DNA of 64,000 bases from positions 28,132,243-28,196,242 of the forward strand of contig CM055872.1 in NCBI GenBank assembly GCA_029582165.1, written 5' to 3'. Below, piece by piece: positions 33,085 to 44,877 of this stretch. A model generated the notes under the pieces. The model worked only from the letters and a program-made list of their open reading frames with translations, did not search any database and was not told where the DNA came from. The position numbers and the translations under genes were made by a program. Source of the DNA: Portulaca oleracea (taxonomy: Eukaryota; Streptophyta; Magnoliopsida; Caryophyllales; Portulacaceae). The stretch's first letter is position 1; each line of letters begins with the position of its first letter.

Positions 33085-34482
33085 ACGGCTGGTACGTGGA
33101 TCTCGGATGCGGGCTCGGAGTCAATCACTAATGATGCCTGCATGGAAATCCAAAGTTAAAACACTCGATGACATACTGCGACACGTGCTACCCGATGCAT
33201 GCGTGCCCTAAGAGACCGATATGACCCTAACAGACTCGACACATATATGCTGATACAAGGGAGTCAGTACCCACTTTTTGGGAGTGCATGACCTAACTCG
33301 ATATGGACCTGAAAACAGAACATTATAAAGGGTCGAATAAAGTCAAACGTAGCGAGCGGATTATGAGTTGACAAGCTTCAGTCAGTGTTTCTCAATTCAG
33401 ATGGGCCCAATCCACAGGCCGACTGTTTTAAGGAGAATCCTTAACTTGGCCCAACAAATCAGACAGCTCAAACCACATTCGCTATTATGCGGACGAGAAT
33501 AATGTTCAACAAGACTGACAACCCTTTTTTTTTTTGCTTTGTTTTTTTTATTACTCAAGGAAAATGGATATTGTAAAGGACTGGATAAAGTCAACAATAA
33601 ACGAGTCATAATCAATTTATAGGCTTAATTGACAAATCCAATATGGTTGGGCCTAACAACGGGCCGACCATAAATGTGATGGATTTATTAATTAAATCGA
33701 TAAATTAATTTACTCAAGCCTAGTGACTATTATGCAGTCTAAAACGCTATTCGTTAAGTTTGTTGGACTTTAATTAATTTTTTTTGGACCTTTGTTAAGA
33801 GAGTTTCATAAAGGGTCATATAATATCATCAAAGGTGAGTCAATTTTTATTCATTAGTTAAGATAATCAACTTTCAAACATAAATGGACCCTTCCACTTG
33901 GGCTAACAACAATGTTTTTGAGTTAATTATACTAATTAATAAATAATCATTTTTTCAACATAATGAATTTTATATGGACTAGAACAAAACCTCCAAACTA
34001 GGGTCGACTCTTTAAAAAGGAAAAGGGAAAGGGGTTCACATAGCATATAGCATACAACATGAAGGGTTACCCTAAAACAAGGTTCTATATTCATGGATTC
34101 CTATGGTTGGGTTAACATGGCCTATCGCACGTTCTCGCCTCGGTTCACCTTACCCTTAAAATTGAGGGTAAGGAGTGTGAGGTGTTGTTGATCGAACTTC
34201 AAGGAAGCTCTTTGAGTATAACATGGGGAGAGGAGAGACCAAATTCTTGGCGATGTAGGGTGCATCACACAAGTAGTGGTCGCCCGCTCTCAAGGGAAAA
34301 TCCTTGTTATTATCTAAACCGTCGCCTTTGTGCTAACGTGTCAAAAGACGCGATTAGTGGCTCAGAATGCAAAGGATGCCTAAAAAGAATAATAAAATTG
34401 CGAAATAAATTAACTTCTCCCTTTTACAATTTCAAATCAATTCGATTTTTTCATGTTTTACCCTCTTTTTTTAAGTGTAAGT
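33085..34482 (-). other. Leader of element E
   Basis: Noncoding. From 33300 to 34000 it repeats the units seen in the F leader (AAGGGTCGAATAAAGTCAAA, GGGCCGACCATAAATGTGA). Nothing else is visible. Confidence 0.65.
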
Positions 34483-34499
34483 CTCCAGTGGAGTCGTCA
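34483..34499 (-). other. Primer binding site of element E
   Basis: On the minus strand, TGACGACTCCACTGGAG differs from the tRNA-Arg complement at three positions. All three are C-to-T changes as read on the plus strand. Confidence 0.7.
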
Positions 34500-34771
34500 A
34501 TCTGTAGGACCCGGAAAATTCCCGTTCGGGAGAGTTGGTTTCGGATGCGCTACTTAAATGATTGGGAGCCGACTAAGGTTGCTTAATCCTTAGATAAGGA
34601 TATTTTTATTTCCGAAACTCATTTTCGGGGTGACGAAACTTTATTTATTTACAAACCCGTTTTTTATTATTTAAATTATTCGAAATTGCACAAAATAATT
34701 AAGTAATAATTTAATCCCGACCCAAAACGCTAGATTTAGGCCCGGGAAGGAAAAGTGGACCGCCAGAACTC

Positions 34772-34795
34772 GTTAAAACCCCTCTGGGTTTTAAC
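34772..34795. repeat. Perfect 10-base-arm palindrome in the E LTR
   Basis: Arms GTTAAAACCC and GGGTTTTAAC flank a CTCT centre. Confidence 0.75.
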
Positions 34796-35640
34796 AGATT
34801 CTGGGCTGGGTCTTTTCCCTCCTCGGCCCAGAAAGAGATGGATTGAAATTGGGTTTTATCAATTTCTAGTCCAGTTCTCTCGGGCCTAGCCTTGAATTGG
34901 TAGTGGATATGAATTGAATCGTTTTTAAATTATTTTTATGCAAGAACCGAACATTTTAAATAATTACACGGGTTTATAAAATGTTAAAGAGTCGTCAGCC
35001 GATTTAAGGAAATCGACAAACCGTAAAAATAATAAAAAGTGACTCCGGTCTACGAACCCGATTTCTAGATTCAGGGGTAAGGTTACGAATTTGAGAGTTA
35101 TAAGAACTCTCGAATCCGCCTGTTAGAAAACAGACTCTACTAAAATCAACATTGAAAAGAAAGAGAGCGGGGAGAAGTTTGGTTAATTTCACGAAGTTAT
35201 TATTCAAATCATGCAAGATTAAAACAATGATGTTTACTTTTTATAAGATATGTACAAGTAAAAGAATCAAAGAATGGATTACATGATGAAATACAATAAT
35301 ATAAATAATGAATTCAAACCTTGCTTTAAAGGTGGTGGATGTAATGGATTTGATCCCTTGATTTGGCCTTGACTTGGACCTTGAATGGAAGAATGTAAGA
35401 TGACTTGAAAAGGTCGTGTGAGGATAATGATTGTGATAGGAATGAGAATGATTATGGGAAGATTAGAGAGGGTGTAGATAATGGAATTTTGAGAGAATTT
35501 GAGTATAGTAATGGTGGTAGTTGATGAGAATAGTTGATGGAATGAGGGTGAAATGGAGGGGGTATTTATAGGTAAGGGAGTGAAGGTTTAGGAGGGAAAC
35601 CGAGGGGAACATACCCCACAAATCATGCCCTCCTCGGATT

Positions 35641-35917
35641 AAAACCTAGGCGGGTTTTGAGAGGTCAAACGCAAAGTCAATCACGTGGGCAAAGATCAAG
35701 GGATTGCATGCATGCAGAATTTGGCGCCAGATCAATTAAAACCTAGGCGAGTTTTAATTTGATTATCCCACGGATCGATGACATACCAAAAACGATGGCG
35801 CATCACTTCTTGATTTAAAACCTAGGCGCGTTTTGTTGTTTTCTAGGTCGAGGCGCGCTTTGGGCCCGATTTTGCGTGGGCTGCCTTCTGAATATTAAAA
35901 CCCTAAGGGGTTTTAAT
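35641..35917. repeat. U3 palindrome array of the E LTR, ~80 bp spacing
   Basis: AAAACCTAGGCGGGTTTT at 35641, arms AATTAAAAC/GTTTTAATT at 35734-35759, AAAACCTAGGCGCGTTTT at 35817, and arms ATTAAAACCC/GGGTTTTAAT around TAAG at 35894-35917. Centres are 97, 79 and 80 bp apart. They lie 70-350 bp upstream of the TATA box. Confidence 0.78.
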
Positions 35918-36057
35918 GAATGTAGGTGGGATTCCTTAATTTCTTGGGCTCACACTGCTGATCCTATGGGCCCGAGGACCCATTTTGGTGTTTGGCCCAA
36001 ATGACTTGCTGATCTTGATGAGTCGGTATTACGTCGGTGCAAATCCCGGTGTCTACA

Positions 36058-36780
36058 GAAAATAGAGAAGAATATGGGTTCTCCAGCTTATCAACTTGAA
36101 TATGCTAAGGTGTTAGGAAGTCTCATGTATGCAATGACAAGTACAAGGCTAGATATTGCTTATGCGATTGACATGATAAGTAGGTTTAAAAGTAATCCGA
36201 TTCATATGCATTGGTTGCTATTTGGAGGGTATTAAAACATCTAGCTCGTACTAAAAGTTATCAACTCACGTATAAGGAAGAACATTCGGTATTAGAGGGT
36301 TATTCGCATGCGAGTTGGAGAAATAAAGGAGATTTCTCTTCTACCACTGGATGGATGTTCCTATTAGGAGGTGGAGCGGTTTCTAGGGGATGTAAGAAAC
36401 AAGCTAATATAGCAGACTCCACTATGTCTTCGGAATTAGTTGCATTATATGCTGCTTGTAAGGAAGTGGAATGGTTAAGGAAATTATTATTGGAAATACC
36501 TATTTGGTATAAGCCAATGGCGCCTATCACAGTTCATTGTGATAGCAAGACTACTCTTGATGTTATATATAGTCATGTTTACAATGGCAAGTCAAGGCAT
36601 ATTGGTTTAAGACATGCCTTTGTACATCAACTAATAAGGGATGGAGTAGTAACTTTAAGGTTTATCAAATCAAAATAAAACTTAGCCGATCCTCTAACCA
36701 AAGGATCGTCTAGAGATTTAATAAAAAGTACTTCAAACAGGGTGGATTTAAGTGTAGCGAAATTTCTACTAATCACAACA
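36058..36780 (+). pseudogene. Ty1/copia (element K) RT end and RNase H
   Basis: The end of copia RT is legible (YQLEYAKVLGSLMYAMTSTR, LDIAYAIDMISRF). A frameshift near 36205 follows, then RNase H from 36211: AIWRVLKHLARTKSYQLTY, GYSHASW, STTGWMFLLGGGA, DSTMSSELVALYAACKE, HCDSKTT, NGKSRHIGLRHAF. The first catalytic Asp is changed (GYSHASW where GYSDASW is expected). An in-frame TAA after FIKSK (36676-36678) precedes NLADPLTKG. It is dead on both counts. The 5' part is separated by the insertion of E. Confidence 0.9.
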
Positions 36781-37359
36781 AAGACTCAACTTTACGAATT
36801 GGAATACCACAAATTTCTAAAGTTCAAATGAGTATGGAGTTGTCAAATTAGTAGGGAGCATCAATTTTTATCCCAAAGTTAAGTAATGATTGGAATACTA
36901 TAATGACAAGAGGTTGAGTAGTAATACTCTTAATAGACTTTGTGGAAAGCCTAATTATAGGGGTTGTACATTACAAAGTTTACCTATGTAAGTGTTATGT
37001 GTGGCCGCATAAAGTAACTATGAGCTAGAGTTTCGAAACACTTATGAAGGATAAGGACACAAGGCCAGATAACAGTGTCAAAGTATTTACACATAAGATT
37101 TAAAACATATGTGTGTTATGAGTATAGTTGGTCAATATAAATCCAATGTTCAAAGACATGTCTACTTTGTGATTTGCATTCAATTTTGGCTCATTTATAC
37201 TAAGTGAAAAGATCAAGGAGTAATCTACTTTTCATTAGGCGTATGTTTTGTGGGTTTCTCGGTGATTACAAGATAAAGTATGTTTCAAATGGCAGGGGTA
37301 TTAGCTCCTTAAGTAAGATCATTTCAAGGGTCTTTCATACTCGTGAAATGGCGGAGGAT
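36781..37359 (+). other. 3' untranslated region of copia K
   Basis: No coding sequence is seen. It ends in GAAATGGCGGAGGAT, a polypurine tract directly before TGTTGGAATTA. Confidence 0.65.
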
Positions 37360-37620
37360 TGTTGGAATTATTTCAAGAGTATAAGAAGTTTATATAGCAT
37401 AAGAAATTGTGTGGAACAAGTACAAGGATCATATATAAGATAAACATCAAGAATATCATCAACACAGATGAGTTTGAGACCAACATGGATCGTGTAGGTC
37501 TCCAGAGAGAATAAAAACCACGATTGGGCTCAACATGGGTCGTGTTGATGCAACACGGTCCGTCTTTCTTCAACACGGACCGTGGCACGGTCAACACGAA
37601 CTAGGAAATTCAAGTACAAA
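37360..37620 (+). repeat. Start of the 3' LTR of copia K
   Basis: It begins TGTTGGAATTATTTCAAGAG after the polypurine tract. The right border cannot be placed. It includes the palindrome array at 37481-37601. Confidence 0.6.
37481..37601. repeat. Palindrome array CAACACGG(T/A)CCGTGTTG in copia K
   Basis: Units begin at 37481 (CAACATGGATCGTGTAG), 37531 (CAACATGGGTCGTGTTG), 37551, 37571 and about 37592. Spacing is 50, 20, 20 and 21 bp. This is the order seen in copia L when that array is read backwards. Confidence 0.7.
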
Positions 37621-39091
37621 CAACACCACAAACGAGTAGGAAAATGAAATTACAAAAAAACAACTCGAGAATCACATTAGAGGAGAACTTTGGGATGGAA
37701 TGCAGCCGAAACCGAGCAGTGCTTGGGGATTGTAGCAGGTGAAAGGAGGGAAAGGGAGAAGATTGAAGCTGCTGGTGATGGCAAATTGAGGGTAAGGGAG
37801 GTAGGAACGGTGTGAGGATGGTGATGGGTGTTGCGGGTGTTAGGGTTTTAGAGAGGGAGATAGTTCAGGTTGTGAAAAGAAGGAGAAAGGAATGAAAGGA
37901 AAGGGGGAAAATCGGGTTTTTAAGGCCGAATAATCGCGAAAAGCAGACCCGTCGTGGGCGTTACACTAGTGTCGTGGGCGCGACAAAATTGGAAAAAAGA
38001 AGTTTTTTCCCTGGTGTCGTCGTGGTCAGTACTCTTGATGTGACGCTTGCATCGAGCTCTTGGAGAAATTGCGGAAGTGAGCGTCGTGGGCGCAACGAGG
38101 CTGATTTCCTGGCTTCTTTTCTTTTGAGGTGGCTACTTCCTACCACGGGTGTTACAACTTTTGTAGCGCCTGCGTCAAGCTCTTGTCTCCATCCTGAAAC
38201 TCCCAATCTTCAAAAATAATCTATGTCCTAAGAACCTATAATTCATCCCCTTCCAAGATCATTCCTCCTATACCAACACACTTAAGAACATCAAAACTCA
38301 CTAAATCTCCAACACCCTTCCCCACACTTATTTTCTGTCATTCTTCACTTACTCACACTTTTCACTCCATTTTTTTTCTCAATTCTTTTCTTTTGCTCCT
38401 AATTTTTTCTCTTTCTTTTGTTTTCACTGCATTTTTCTCTTTTCTCTTCCCCTTTTTTTCTGTTAATTTTCTCTTCATCCTAGAATTAATACCTCAAAAG
38501 AAGAAGGAAATGAAAAACTAAAAGAAGAAAAGGAAAGAAAGAAAAATGAAAAATAAAAGAAAGAAATATGGGATGCCTCCCATATAGCGCTTGTTTTAGG
38601 TCCCTAGTTTGACCAAATTACCTACGTGATTTTCCACCATCTTTTCTTCTTCATTTTCCCATGCTTCCCAATTACATTTGCGAGAGGATCAAGGTATTCT
38701 TTCAGTGGTTTAATCGGTCGGAGAGAATAAGGGGGTAACGACATCTTCCATTTCTTCCACCATCGTTTTCTCTTCCTTTTTCTACACTGTCCAATTCCTT
38801 GCATACACGAATCTTTCAAACTTTTCGGAGGTTTGGTCAACCAAGGGAAAGAGGAGATGATTTTAGCTCTATGTTAGGGGGTTCACCCGGTCTTGGGCCT
38901 TTGAAATCAATTTGTTTGACTTCTATGCCCTCAATGTAAGTCTCACCCAACGGAATTCTTTCCTCATTGGGATGGTTTTGAGGAAGTTGTCTCGGAAGGT
39001 GTCCCTAATTTATCTGGTTTGGATTGTAAGGCCTCAAGGTAAGTGTCTCCACTCCAATCATCAAGTTCCACTTCAAGAAAATATGCCTCCC
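37621..39091. other. Unassigned stretch, probably Athila 3' noncoding sequence
   Basis: No gene is seen. A cluster of GTCGTGGGCG(T/C)-type imperfect palindromes lies at 37951, 37971, 38083, 38142 and 38163. T- and A-rich tracts occupy 38360-38560. The block GGGATGCCTCCCATATAGCGC at 38572 resembles a sequence I associate with Athila elements. The neighbouring Athila protease is also on the minus strand. Confidence 0.45.
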
Positions 39092-39662
39092 CTAGATGCT
39101 CATCCATAATCTTTGCCACCACATAGACTTTAAAACATCATTCCTTGAAAGAAGGTTTCTTTCTCGCGTTGTCAAGATCGAAGTCAATGCGTTCTTCCCT
39201 ACATGAAGGGATAAGCGGCCTTTCTTTACGTCAATAATCGCGCCGGCATTGGCTATGAAGGGTTGAACCAAAATGATAGGTATATTCACATCTTCGTCCG
39301 TCTCAAGTATGACAAAATCACATGGGATAAGACAACTCCCCACTTGCACCAAGATATCTTCCAAAATGCCCCAAGGGCCTCCTTATGGATCTATCAGCGA
39401 GCTGTAGGTTGACCGTAGTTGGGGTCAAATCATCCAAGTTCAGTTTCTTGCAAATCGAGTGTGGCATAACGCCTACACTTGTCTCGAGATCGCAGAGTGC
39501 TTTGCCGATTTTCATATCCTCAATGGCACGCGGAATAGAGAAACTACCGAGATCAACGACTTTCTTGGGGGTTTCACTCCCTATTATAGCACTACACTCT
39601 ACCATAAGATGAACGGTCGACTCCTCTTTTATCCTTCTCTTATTCATTAGGAGGTTGACAAG
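39092..39662 (-). pseudogene. Athila-type protease relic (element M)
   Basis: The minus strand reads LVNLLMNKRRIKEESTV, VECSAIIGSETPKK, LGSFSIPRAIEDMKIGKALC, then DLETSVGVMPHSI and PTTVNLQLADRSIRRP. After a frameshift near 39365 it continues ILVQVGSCLIPCDFVILETD, IILVQPFIANAGAIIDVKKG. The active-site triad is DLE instead of DLG or DTG, so it is doubly inactive. It is truncated at 39662 by the LTR of the plus-strand Athila element. Confidence 0.82.
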
Positions 39663-40946
39663 TGTATTTTATTTTATATATATGTGATCTTAGATATTTA
39701 GAGTTAGTTTGAGTGATTTTGGATATGAAAGTATTATTTTTGTAGAAAATTGGAGTCATTTGGATCATTTCAAGCTAAACCATATTGTAGAAGTCCAAGT
39801 AGATCACAAAACAAGAGAGAAATCCACCACAAGGCCCAAAATTCAGGCCTAAGATATCATTGGATACCGTCAGGCACCAACTCAAATGTCAATTTGCCTA
39901 ACACTTTTCGTGTTGGCCCTGTTAAATGCGAAAATGGCGTTTCAACTTCATTTTAATGATACATGATTGTTATCCGGCTGTTTCCATGGACCATTCACTC
40001 CCATTCATCATCATTCTCATTAGCATATTCATCAATCCTTTCATCCACAATTCCATCCATGTTCATCCTTAGTTGAAGATTCAGAGTTTGTTGAGTTTGA
40101 AGATCGTTTCTCAAGAAATCCTTTGAAGTGGAGGAGCAAAAGTCCCCACATATCACTATTCAAGTGAGGAACGATTTCGATCTTGGTTTACTTGTCTTTC
40201 TCTTAGATTTCATGCTTTCTAGAGTAGATTTTGATATGTTTTGTGATTCGAACATGAGTAGTGAGTAGTTTTCTTTAGTTTGAGGGATAAACCCTTATTA
40301 GTGTCTCTTATGGATTGAATATTGTTGGATTGAACAAGTGTGTTAATCTAGTTTGAATGCATTTTATATATCCTTTGACTATGTATGTCATTGTTTTTGA
40401 TTGGCCATCAAGAATATGGAATTAGATTGCTGAATGAAGTACCGAACAGAGAAATTCAATACTCGGAACCCTTAGGATTAAACTGGTTATGAAGTGAACT
40501 AGACATAGAGGACTTTGTAATATGGTTCATTGGATAACTTAATATTTAACTTAGATAAAATCGACACAATAGGAATCCAAGAGATCGATTTTACTAAGCA
40601 ATTCGTTTCATTGCCAAAAGCTCGCTACGGAAGAATTTATGCGATTATCGACCCTAAAATGCACCAAATAAGTGAAATACATGTTAAATCCACTTGTTTG
40701 ATTCATAGAGTTACTTGGGATTTTCCCCTGAACGTCTTTCTCATATTGATTTCATCTTGTGAGTTGTGTGAATATTTGTTTGTTTTAACCCTTTTAGCGA
40801 TTAGAAATAGAATTAGTTGATCCAAAACAAAACCCGACCGATTCAGCAATCACCTAGGAGGCTAGTTTGGTGCATATTTAGCAAAGTCCTTGGGGGATCA
40901 ACCTTGATACTTGCTACACGAGCACCCATGCACTTGCGGCGCATCA
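39663..40946 (+). repeat. 5' LTR of an Athila element (element I)
   Basis: It starts where the protease frame ends (TGTATTTTATTTT) and ends GCGCATCA directly before the primer site. The left border is inferred from the interruption of protease sequence, and the length of about 1.28 kb suits the family. A short frame at 40530-40820 has no recognisable domain. Confidence 0.6.
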
Positions 40947-40950
40947 AGTT

Positions 40951-40970
40951 TTCGGTGTCGTTGCCGGCGA
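40951..40970 (+). other. Degenerate primer binding site of Athila element I
   Basis: TTCGGTGTCGTTGCCGGCGA follows LTR end plus AGTT. It matches the tRNA-Asp primer site only in part, consistent with an old copy. Confidence 0.6.
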
Positions 40971-41040
40971 CTTTGTCCCTAGCCGCCACCGAACGAATAT
41001 CCTTAGATTAACTAGATCATTTCCTTTTTCTTTTTCTTGT

Positions 41041-42441
41041 TTGATTTTCCTAGGGTTTTCTTTTTTTGTCTCTTGCGAGGTTTCCAATTGGTGTATGCAA
41101 AAGGCACCGCTATTCGAGTTTGATCCAGAGATTGAAAGAACCTTCCATTCAAGGGGGAAGCGGCAACGAATAGAGGAAGCACAAAGGAGGCAAAAAGATG
41201 CCAAAGAAGACCCGGAGATGGCCGCGGAAAGACGTACTTTTGGGCAATGCGTGACTCCCTCAGTCGCAAATCAGCCCACCGCCATCAACGCACCGGGAGT
41301 GAATGCGCACGATTTCGAGTTGAAGAGCTCCCTCATCAACTTGGTGAAGGCCTCACTTTTCCATGGCCTTACCAATGAAGATCCTAAACGGCATCTCCGC
41401 ATCTTTCAGCAAGCTTGTGAAACGTTCAAGGCGAATGGAGCGACGGAGGACGCTATCAAGGTCCGACTTTTCCATTTTTCACTAGAAGGGAAGGCATAGG
41501 AATGGTTGGATTCCTTTCCGGCGACCACCACCATCACCACCTTTCATCAACTTGCTAGTGCATTTGTGGCGAAATGCTTTCCGCCTAGCAAGTTGACAAG
41601 CTTGAGAAACCAAATCCCCACATTTGTGCAAGAGTCGGGAGAGAGCTTCTACGATGCATGGGAGAGGTTCAAGGACCACTTGAGGCAATGCCCCCAACAA
41701 GGATTCGAGCCTTGGATGCCGATTCAAACGTTTTACAACAGGTTGGATGACAACTTGAGGGCCAACTTGCTGGAGGAAATATCATGAGCAAGACCGTGGA
41801 AGAGCTTTATGAACTCATCGAACAGATATCAACGAACAACTACCAATGGTCTAAGCCCCGTTCCGCACGAACGTGAATGCTATCACCGTTTTATCCGCTA
41901 AATTAGATGCTATTACTGAAAAGATGGATAAAATGAATGTGAATGCTACCCCTCCCCCTCAACCTCAATGTGCTTCTTGTCATTCATATGAGCTTGAGAC
42001 CTTGTTTTGTCCTGGTAATGAGGCTAATGGAGACCCAACCCAACAAGCCAACTATGTTGGCAATCCTAATCAAAGGCCTCCCTTTGACCTTTCCTCTAAT
42101 GTTTATCACCCCGATTTGAGATTTCATCCTAACTTCTCTTACCGGAATAATAATCAAGGTCATGAACAAGGACAAACCCAAGGACAAAGAGCCCAAGCCC
42201 CTGGTTTCCAAAGACCTAACCAAGGTCAAGCCCTATCCCAAAAGCCTTCAATAGAGGCCATGTTAGAAGTTGCCCTTAATTTTCGACATAGACAGTTTAA
42301 GCACCAATAGAGGCAAGATAATGTGATCAAAGCCTTGGCTACGGGAGTTGACCTTTTGACCTCCCAAAACCAAATGTTTGAGACTCGTTTAGCCAACCAA
42401 GCTTGCACTTCTACCGCTCCTTCAGGATCCTTTCCCGAATA
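41041..42441 (+). pseudogene. Athila gag (element I)
   Basis: The capsid region is clear: NAHDFELKSSLINLVKASLF, EDPKRHLRIFQQACETFK, RLFHFSLEGKA, an in-frame TAG at 41497-41499, EWLDSFPATTT, FPPSKLTSLRNQIPTF, ESFYDAWERFKDHLRQCPQQ and TFYNRLDDNL. A stop and frameshift near 41787 precede VEELYELIEQISTNNYQW. The knuckle region CASCHSYELETLFC is eroded. A Gln/Asn-rich tail with GQ repeats and a further stop at 42308 follow. Gag would form the virus-like particle of the element. Confidence 0.9.
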
Positions 42442-42567
42442 ACCCATCCCTAATCTTAAAGCCTAATGTAATGCCATTATTTTGAGGAGTGGTACACAAT
42501 ATGAGAGACCTAGCATACCATATGCTTAGCATGGGGGGTTGAGGTTGAGAGTGAAAAGCTTAATGAG

Positions 42568-43492
42568 ATGGTTGATGGGATTGAGAAAGAGAAAGACCTT
42601 GAGAGTGAGCCTTCAAAGGAGAAAACCGAAGCCTGGCCTTCGTCTCCACCAAAAATTTATACCCTACCGTTACAATTTCCTCAAAACTATGCTAAGGCTA
42701 AACTAGATGCAAAATTCAACAAGTTTTTGAATGTTTTAAAGCAATTGAATGTGAATGTGCCGTTTTTAGATGTTTTATCTTAAATGCCTTTGTGTGCAAA
42801 AATTTGAAAGAAATCATCTTTAAAAAGAGGAAAATTGAGGAAATTGCATTGACTGAAGAGTGTAGTTTCGTGGTTCTTAACAAGCTTATTCCTACGCTTA
42901 AGGACTCGGGAAGTTTTAATATTCCATGTGGCCTAGGTAGTTTAACCGTTGACCGAACATTGTGTGATGTGGGTTCTAGTGTTAGCTTAATGCCCTATTC
43001 TTTATATGAACGGTTGAACCTAGGAGAGTTGAGACCTACTACCATGTCATTGCAAATGACGGATCGTTCTATTAAATACCATAAGGGTATCCTAGAAGAC
43101 TTTCCCCTTAAGGTGGGTGATTGTTATGTGCCTATTGATTTTGTCATTTTTGATATGCCCAGGACTCCCGTACTCAAATCATTTTGGGGAGACCTTTCCT
43201 AGCTACTGTAGGGTGTGTCATAGATGTACAATGTGGAAAGATGAAGTTTAGGATAGGGGAACATGAACTTGAATATGATTTATTCTGTGATACCATGTCA
43301 CGTGAAGCTTCCCCTTGCTTTGGTGTTGATGTGTTATATGAGAAAGATGAGCATGTTGATGGTTCGGTTTGTGAAAAGAATGATGATTGTGAGCATATAG
43401 TTGAAAGTGAAAACCTTGAGAATTCTCATGACAATTTTGTTGAAAATCCTTGTGGTTTGTTATTTGATATATGCCATGAACTCGGTGATTAA
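42568..43492 (+). pseudogene. Athila protease (element I)
   Basis: The linker KNYAKAKLDAKFNKF-like region (NYAKAKLDAKFNKFLNVL) ends in a TAA at 42781-42783. The frame changes, and the retropepsin follows from 42792: VLNKLIPTLKDSGSFNIPCG, DRTLCDVGSSVSLMPYSLYE (active site DVGS), then PTTMSLQMTDRSIKYHKGIL. A frameshift near 43170 precedes GRPFLATVGCVIDVQCGKMK and an acidic tail. The element is cut at 43553 by the LTR of J, so RT and integrase are absent. Confidence 0.88.
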
Positions 43493-43553
43493 AAGGTGGG
43501 ATAAAAGAAATTTTGTCCCCACCTAACGTCATCAAGAACGTGTCTTATGCTAT

Positions 43554-44855
43554 TGTGGACATTTTTCCTCGCCGTTAGGGCTTTCGAACGTCCACGCGGA
43601 TTGGGGTGTGATTTGGTGGTTTGTGCTGGGGTTTAACCTTTGAAAAACCTTTTAAGGGAAATCTATCATACATTTCATGAATAATATTTTGTAAAATCAC
43701 TTTCCCTTTACTTGTGCATTTTCTGGGTCCTTGAATTAAATCTTTAAGACTGAACATCCACTTATTCCAAACTGTTCTAAATTTAACCCAATTTTCTCAT
43801 TTAAATGTTAGGCTCGGAATAAAGTAATTTATGCAAATATTATTCAGAAATATAAGAAAGAAACCCTAAAAGTTGCATCGATACATTGTAAAACCATGTA
43901 AACCATAGTTTATGCAATCTCCAATGTGTTTTGGTTCGAAATGGGAGTCGCCACCCGATTTTTTAAGGGAAAAAGCGAAGATAAAACCAAAAAGAAAATA
44001 AAGAAAGACTCCACCTGCGAAACCCGAGAATGGATTCGGGGGTAAGGCTACGAACTCAAAAAGTAAACTTTAAGAGTTCGCCTATCACGAAAGGAAAGAC
44101 TCTACTAAAAGTTTAAGATGTGCTTTTGATAAAGTTTGGAAGGGAAATGAATGAATACTTTATAGAATTACTTCATTGAATCATGCAATAAGAATGAAAT
44201 ATACAAGATAAAAGAAAGATACAAAATACACAATTATGTACAAAAAGAACACTTAAAGCTTACGTTGCTACTTTGTTGGGAAAAATCCTTGCCTAGCCTT
44301 TAGAGGCTTGGTGAATCCTCTTTGATGCCTTAGAAACCTTCCTCTCCAAGTGCGAAAATGATGATAGACAAGGTGGTGAAAGATGATAAGAAAAGAGTGT
44401 GGAAAGAGGGTAATAAGAAGGCTTCTTTTGTGATTGTGAATGTGTTTAGGCTAGGGTTTCTTGTGGAGTTTAGGATGAATGAGATAGGATATTGGTTTAG
44501 GCTTTTTGTGATGGAAGAATAGTGGTAGGAAAGATGATGGAGGCTAATAAGGATGGTAGTAGAATGATAAGAGATATGATTTGTGAGTATAAGAAGTAGA
44601 GAGAGTTTATGAGACTTGAGAGATGAGAGATGAGAGATGAGAGAATTAGTAGGAGGAAGAATGGATGAGTCAATTGGTGAGTTTGGCTTGGAGAGGAGTA
44701 GTATTTATAGGACGAGTAGAGGGTGGAGACTACATGCATATACATGCACATGCATTCACCTTGGTTGTGGCAGTCAACAATGCAAGTCACTAGGCAATAG
44801 GGGGAGTGTATGGAGATGGATGGCAGCACGTGGTCAATTGACGACGTGTGGCAGA
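43554..44855 (-). repeat. 3' LTR of Tat element J, distal part
   Basis: It is homologous to the F LTR from its end (TGTGGACATTTTTCC at 43554 on the plus strand). The other part is at 53733-54144, and the CACTA element separates them. It includes the block GAAATGGGAGTCGCCACCCG. There is no gene. Confidence 0.88.
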
Positions 44856-44877
44856 CACTACCAAAAATCAGCAAATT

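Larger units (their letters stand above)
29405..36057 (-). mobile_element. Element E: Tat-lineage Ty3/gypsy, 5' part
   Basis: On the minus strand this gives 5' LTR (36057-34503), PBS, repeat leader, gag, protease and the start of RT. It is cut at 29405 by the insertion of F. All coding parts carry stops and frameshifts. Its right end lies in copia K. Its LTR is the same family as that of element H. Confidence 0.9.
34503..36057 (-). repeat. 5' LTR of Tat element E
   Basis: It is 1555 bp long. On the minus strand it starts TGTAGACACCGGGATT (36057) and ends GGGTCCTACA (34503). TATA lies at 35570-35563. Four U3 palindromes lie at 35641-35917 and one more after the TATA box at 34772-34795. It is the same family as the H LTR but has diverged. 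Confidence 0.9.
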
